In this document: piece by piece, positions 63,001 to 64,000 of the stretch
How the letters are laid out: every line of letters begins with the position of its first letter
Position numbering within the stretch: position 1 is the stretch's first letter
Assembly: GCF_034652275.1 (NCBI RefSeq)
Contig: NZ_JAXIWG010000001.1
Location: 1,704,917-1,768,916 of the forward strand
Direction: 5' to 3'
Length of the DNA: 64,000 nucleotides
Origin: Yoonia sp034652275
GTDB lineage: Bacteria; Pseudomonadota; Alphaproteobacteria; Rhodobacterales; Rhodobacteraceae
Notes under the pieces: model-generated
Seen by the model: only the letters and a program-made list of their open reading frames with translations
Database searches by the model: none
Told to the model about the DNA's origin: nothing
Position numbers and translations under genes: made by a program

Positions 63001-64000
63001 GCGTGATGTCGCCGCTGGTCAGGATCGTGATGCTGGTCACAGCATCGATCGTGCCGGTGTCCGTCACGATCACGCTGTCGCGTTCGTCCGCCGGGCTGAG
63101 GCTTGTGGCAAGCCCCGGCACGGTGTTGATCTCGACCGAGGTGCCCGCGTTCAGATCACCTGCAACGGTCACATCGCCGCCTGTACGCACGTCGATCGCA
63201 GCGCCCGCATTCACGGCCGAGGTCGCCGTGAAGATCACGGTGTCGGCCTGATGCGTGGCCAGCGTGCCATCGGGCGTGCTGGCAATGGTCGTGATCGCGA
63301 CATCGCCGGTCGTCGCTGTCAGCGTTGCGTTGACGGTCACGTCACCACGCGTCTGCACGTCGATCCGGTCGCGTGCCGTGATCGCTGCGTTGATCGTGAC
63401 GACATCCAGCTGCTGCGCCGCTGGCAACCCGCCTTCAGGGTTGAAAACCGTGTTCAACCGGACAGATCCGCCCGTTGCCGTCACAGCAGCGTTGACGGTG
63501 ATATCGCCACCGGTCAGCAGGTCGATCCGCGTGCCTGCCGTCATTGCGGCGTTCACGATGATGAAGTCGTCCTGTTCCAGCAACGGCTGGTCAGTCACCG
63601 TCGGATCGACGGTGTTGAGCAGGATGAAAGTCCCTGCGCCGAGAGCACCATCAAGCGTGATGTCGCCGCTGGTCAGGATCGTGATGCTGGTCACAGCATC
63701 GATCGTGCCGGTGTCCGTCACGATCACGCTGTCGCGTTCGTCCGCCGGGCTGAGGCTTGTGGCAAGCCCCGGCACGGTGTTGATCTCGACCGAGGTGCCC
63801 GCATTCAGATCACCCGCAACGGTCACATCGCCGCCTGTGCGCACGTCGATCGCAGCGCCCGCGTTCACGGCCGAGGTCGCCGTGAAGATCACGGTGTCGG
63901 CCTGATGCGTGGCCAGCGTGCCATCGGGCGTGCTGGCAATGGTCGTGATCGCGACATCGCCGGTCGTCGCTGTCAGCGTTGCGTTGACGGTCACGTCACC
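54050..64000 (-). CDS. Giant repeat/RTX surface or secreted protein (N-terminus outside the window)
   Basis: The minus-strand frame is open from the window edge to TAA at 54050, at least 3,314 residues. From the N-terminal side: tandem beta-helix-like repeats with TGGDITV/TGGDVTV motifs (62400-64000), a calcium-binding-like region, three Calx-beta-like repeats (about 59600-61200; SYTVSMAATQPPADGSSVFV, DVVLTRQPAVGETVTVTLT), then a long RTX part (55000-58930) with GGxGxD nonapeptides (GGGGDDTIYGLGGDDIIYGD) and about eight 80-95-residue modules ending in GD(N/H) blocks such as ILFGDHGRVRF. The C-terminal region has DRLVDWNGEFNEYFVPY and ends WLLEATIAGGLAGVAAMPFR followed by TGRTEE. Probably a calcium-stabilised adhesin or S-layer-like protein; no cytotoxin domain seen. 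Confidence 0.85.
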   Translation of the reverse strand, partial: GDVTVNATLTATTGDVAITTIASTPDGTLATHQADTVIFTATSAVNAGAAIDVRTGGDVTVAGDLNAGTSVEINTVPGLATSLSPADERDSVIVTDTGTIDAVTSITILTSGDITLDGALGAGTFILLNTVDPTVTDQPLLEQDDFIIVNAAMTAGTRIDLLTGGDITVNAAVTATGGSVRLNTVFNPEGGLPAAQQLDVVTINAAITARDRIDVQTRGDVTVNATLTATTGDVAITTIASTPDGTLATHQADTVIFTATSAVNAGAAIDVRTGGDVTVAGDLNAGTSVEINTVPGLATSLSPADERDSVIVTDTGTIDAVTSITILTSGDITLDGALGAGTFILLNTVDPSVTDQPLLEQDDFIIVNAAMTAGTRIDLLTGGDITVNADVVAGGMIFANTRQNGQSGAGPELLRDRFEVTGLGAMKSNGSSISILTGGDVIITGEMDAATTILINTGFASGAPIVELRDVVTITGSLIAGTRIDVTTGGEKDTIVMAGLTMSAPIIRIDGQDGDDFIQIKDSGAITGALTLAGGAGSDRIEVIRLASHAAGDSLTIDGGDGSDQMMIQTWGSQTGAAAGIDYRIRISSDAVISPANGVDTLEVLGTDSDDDIFLSRANFVALLHGTEEQVMGTATGRPTSVERIDYDRSLNGRLSLIGLDGDDVFISDDNGTIMTMDGGRGNDRFQFGQIFGSQPIAGGMYENDEGQMVSNGIAAGDDIATIKTTRGYLSNGLSYAVTAFGGEGEDSFTVYANRGELRLEGEDGNDQFIVRAFLLDAEVPGGAVQGDIKLLAGAGDDTIEYSINAPVDIDGGAGFDRVIAIGTEGDDVFVITEDGVFGAGLNIRISNVEEAIEVDGLEGDDTFYIQSTRAGTVTNVIGGLGSDTFNIAGDVNDRVFAADLNGRSASINHRAETDDVDYRTTLLGGLTATVADAEQGAIVITPTGSRTYVAEGGVTDSYTVSMAATQPPADGSSVFVTISAGIASRQDRNLVVPTMADGTVLTLNGNTITRNSGSWTADGFGDWQGITLTGAGDNSGHYSIVSVSADGLVLTIDGTFADTIYAPTGEVLTASVSGRIASTIEMRAGSTGAFTDGIVLEFNASNWTMAQVVELRAIDDAAEEGARIVQISHAVDSTDPAYDGAKVTNLIVHVDDNDLPAVRLIETGHDTFVHEGTEETRITDTYDVVLTRQPAVGETVTVTLTDDSNSGDLIYMVDGVEVTQIVFDSTNWDVPVTVTIIAVADGVVENRERVVVSHTVSSDLADSIYASAAVAELQVTVSDGDSAGLIIRESDGRTVIVDAPGATDSYTLRLSKAPTAPVTINIIDDGQNRVVPGGRVTETVLVDNASIPLMFVSTADGPDRIVRTDGLSFRDQGFVSGTVMDITGTLYNNAPFAIGEISADGSTIFLSRGQEVIAETVTANITVIVAQVTFDETNWFIEVEITLEADSAFTPTAIDRVTKSFPIEAHTTSRINGPLIIDGGPTTGREIRAAIMLANESDPGPIDLIVVTDEAVQNDRVNVFNDSSVINDFGRMFNTEDGRTQIEGLGMGSGTVTIPQGEGLPDLVFNRGISISTVEIIEVMLGQGNDTFIIDGTNISSDYNVGDGMVNLPITLIHGGGGADTIIVNELTITESGKRTLLALFGDTDADGRRYNYEGGAPNGNAFNFNAVGAPQNHGDFIDASRAGLSADDIGIIIYGGMGNDTLIGSGGRDHIAGGGGDDTIYGLGGDDIIYGDGGFNLDLVTRTLIQVSFVNNTPQYLSADTRAGGRDTIYGGDGRDVIFGDHGRVWQTAGTHLITSTGNFVRVESTDFAAGADDIIDAGAGNDIVFGGAGADQINLGTGDNIGFGDNGLVDWTIFDKDNRSIDLIQTLASAIGGNDTIIASSGNNVVLGGQGADTINLGNGTNIIIGDAGRITGYSSGALLGTLELTLDTIVSTDATVGGGDTITLGTGTDYVVGGTGGDTITAVGVSQSPDMIFGDHAQIKFRTGVAGDTRPIILSARSIFTNIGGDDIIHTSGGADIIVGGVGADIITGAGGNDIIFGDNGSLTGFANDPVGGALISLALAQTLAATLGARDEIRIGAGAAIIFGGAGDDLIETNVGGGLDAADILFGDHGRVRFATPTEATPQPIAVLIESTDATRGGNDTIISGNGSDIVIGGFGSDTINAGNGDNIVFGDNARLIGADDTGLAADGRPIRLVSLTTINPTIGGDDTITTGLGSDIVIGGAGADNIKANNGEGPAVFDKSNILIGDHVEMVFLNPETGTNFATLIRSIDFVHGGDDTIQSGAGNDLIIGGTGGDLIFGAAGHDVIAGDHLEVTGIIDLSTLPLYRPEYSAFRVTSIGIRAIDGGGDDTIYGGAGDDFIMGQQGADTIFGGSGDDDIIGGHNVAGGADGGDAIDGGAGNDVILGDNGTIYRAMTQADLRMRALQGAVMYDADGNLLVTDDAQINVDGVVQREITLFDHAPGTNPAFYGDDYIAGGAGDDMIFGQLGNDVLQGDGSIDFDQNGIADVFEGKGVFAYRDENRFLVINPSIDDWGGVGTDGDDYIEGNGGDDIIFGNLGRDDIIGGSSSLFGLVTREQRMDGSDMIFGGSGTRIGRNELGDESPEGNARDNDTIVGDNANIYRLVGINGVSSGSYLTFSYDTYSDLMRIIPRGVELLDYTQGGFDVDPVSAALDQGAADEIHGEDGDDTIYGMVGDDILFGDAHNDDIIGGTGNDWISGGTGSDGVIGDDGRIMTYRNSTTFGEAIYGIAPLEAVDVLVVAADFDALRTVIHRDQMLMKSVILTPFSTNPNDPNDQYWNATNSSDIIFGGWGSDFLHGGVGNDAISGAEALPYAARPQDHNGNIISWDTPFNPGNTAEVNEIYFAGSPSPAVHVVYLPLLILGQPRAAITFNANNQVTLEQGNNPFFLNFDHTEGQIDSRSENGLPSDGDDRIFGGIGHDILFGGTGRDHIYGGYGNDLINGDDNLFTGGIDNPLTPQDESLPGYNNLPDEDISYEDFIFGGAGRDFMIANNSGDRLVDWNGEFNEYFVPYRNAGAPTVITTFSSSLENYILTVGLADGADATRAAKVDPVLIGNGTPVSNRGEPYGELGLINNNLGNAVNLAEFQKQTGPGLLTGRGTVDDGVILFPDPIPTGPRLERGPIDDYGFGPRVPGTVGMFAGDATTINAPITADTGADRPNANMITSFTQTVGITVGGDGIAVIDGVSIGTQVLSYVYNEETGNFEQMAVVPPRVTGATTVLELFDADGALFAYVDEFGGVWIIDDVYDNPNGQRDRVEPVGEDDLIEDDWLLEATIAGGLAGVAAMPFRTGRTEE
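62837..64000. repeat. Near-identical 654-bp tandem repeat inside the giant gene
   Basis: Positions 62837-63490 and 63491-64000 (cut by the window edge) repeat with a constant offset of 654 bp (218 codons). Over the visible 510 bp I noticed fewer than ten differences, for example CGGTCACCGACGG against CAGTCACCGTCGG. The array probably continues outside the window. The high identity points to recent duplication or gene conversion. Confidence 0.93.

Overview
The window reads as chromosomal DNA of an alphaproteobacterium of the Rhodobacteraceae (Roseobacter-type). The reasons are the GC-rich coding sequence, the protein families present (GcvT-type methylamine dehydrogenases, DUF6653, DUF1244, a CenR-type response regulator, a rpmI-rplT pair without infC) and small dispersed elements that I associate with this family. 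I saw no tRNA, rRNA, CRISPR array, transposase or phage gene.

Layout. 1-13.4 kb is housekeeping: the end of cobO, a YrbL-like kinase-fold protein, an ASCH protein, pheT, a LysR/methyltransferase divergent pair, a glutathione transferase, mscL, ald with its Lrp-type regulator, a CBS protein, an FrhB/BciB-like iron-sulfur protein, asd and a DUF4139 protein. 14.0-20.9 kb is a tightly coupled minus-strand methyl-group catabolism operon: XRE-cupin regulator, GcvT-type dehydrogenase, PPOX protein, homocysteine methyltransferase, second GcvT-type dehydrogenase. A perfect 10-bp inverted repeat lies across the regulator's start codon. 21-28.3 kb holds fRMsr, a thiolase, a gamma-glutamyltransferase-like protein, an FMN reductase, a ThDP enzyme and pheS.

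28.4-30.05 kb is a visibly AT-rich insert between pheS and rplT. It carries one P-loop ATPase gene bracketed by 11-bp inverted repeats, and it looks horizontally acquired. 30.1-42.6 kb returns to core genes: rplT, rpmI, pyk, an N-formylglutamate amidohydrolase, DUF1244, dapE, rnr, an MltB-type transglycosylase, rppH, an L,D-transpeptidase, ribA and a CenR-type regulator. 42.6-44.1 kb has a rhodanese and a Cys/Met-metabolism PLP enzyme.

The most remarkable part is 44.1-64.0 kb. A nearly gapless minus-strand gene train contains a giant repeat/RTX protein (at least 3,314 residues, N-terminus outside the window), DUF3467, a GAF-HlyD fusion, a PqqD-like/M50-protease/HlyD fusion, a truncated SecA-like ATPase, a signal-peptide-bearing HlyD-type adaptor, two proteins I cannot assign and a radical SAM enzyme. 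There is no HlyB-type ABC exporter or TolC in view. I read this as a candidate dedicated export and processing (possibly modification) system for the giant surface protein. The domain calls come from the sequence; the system-level function is inference.
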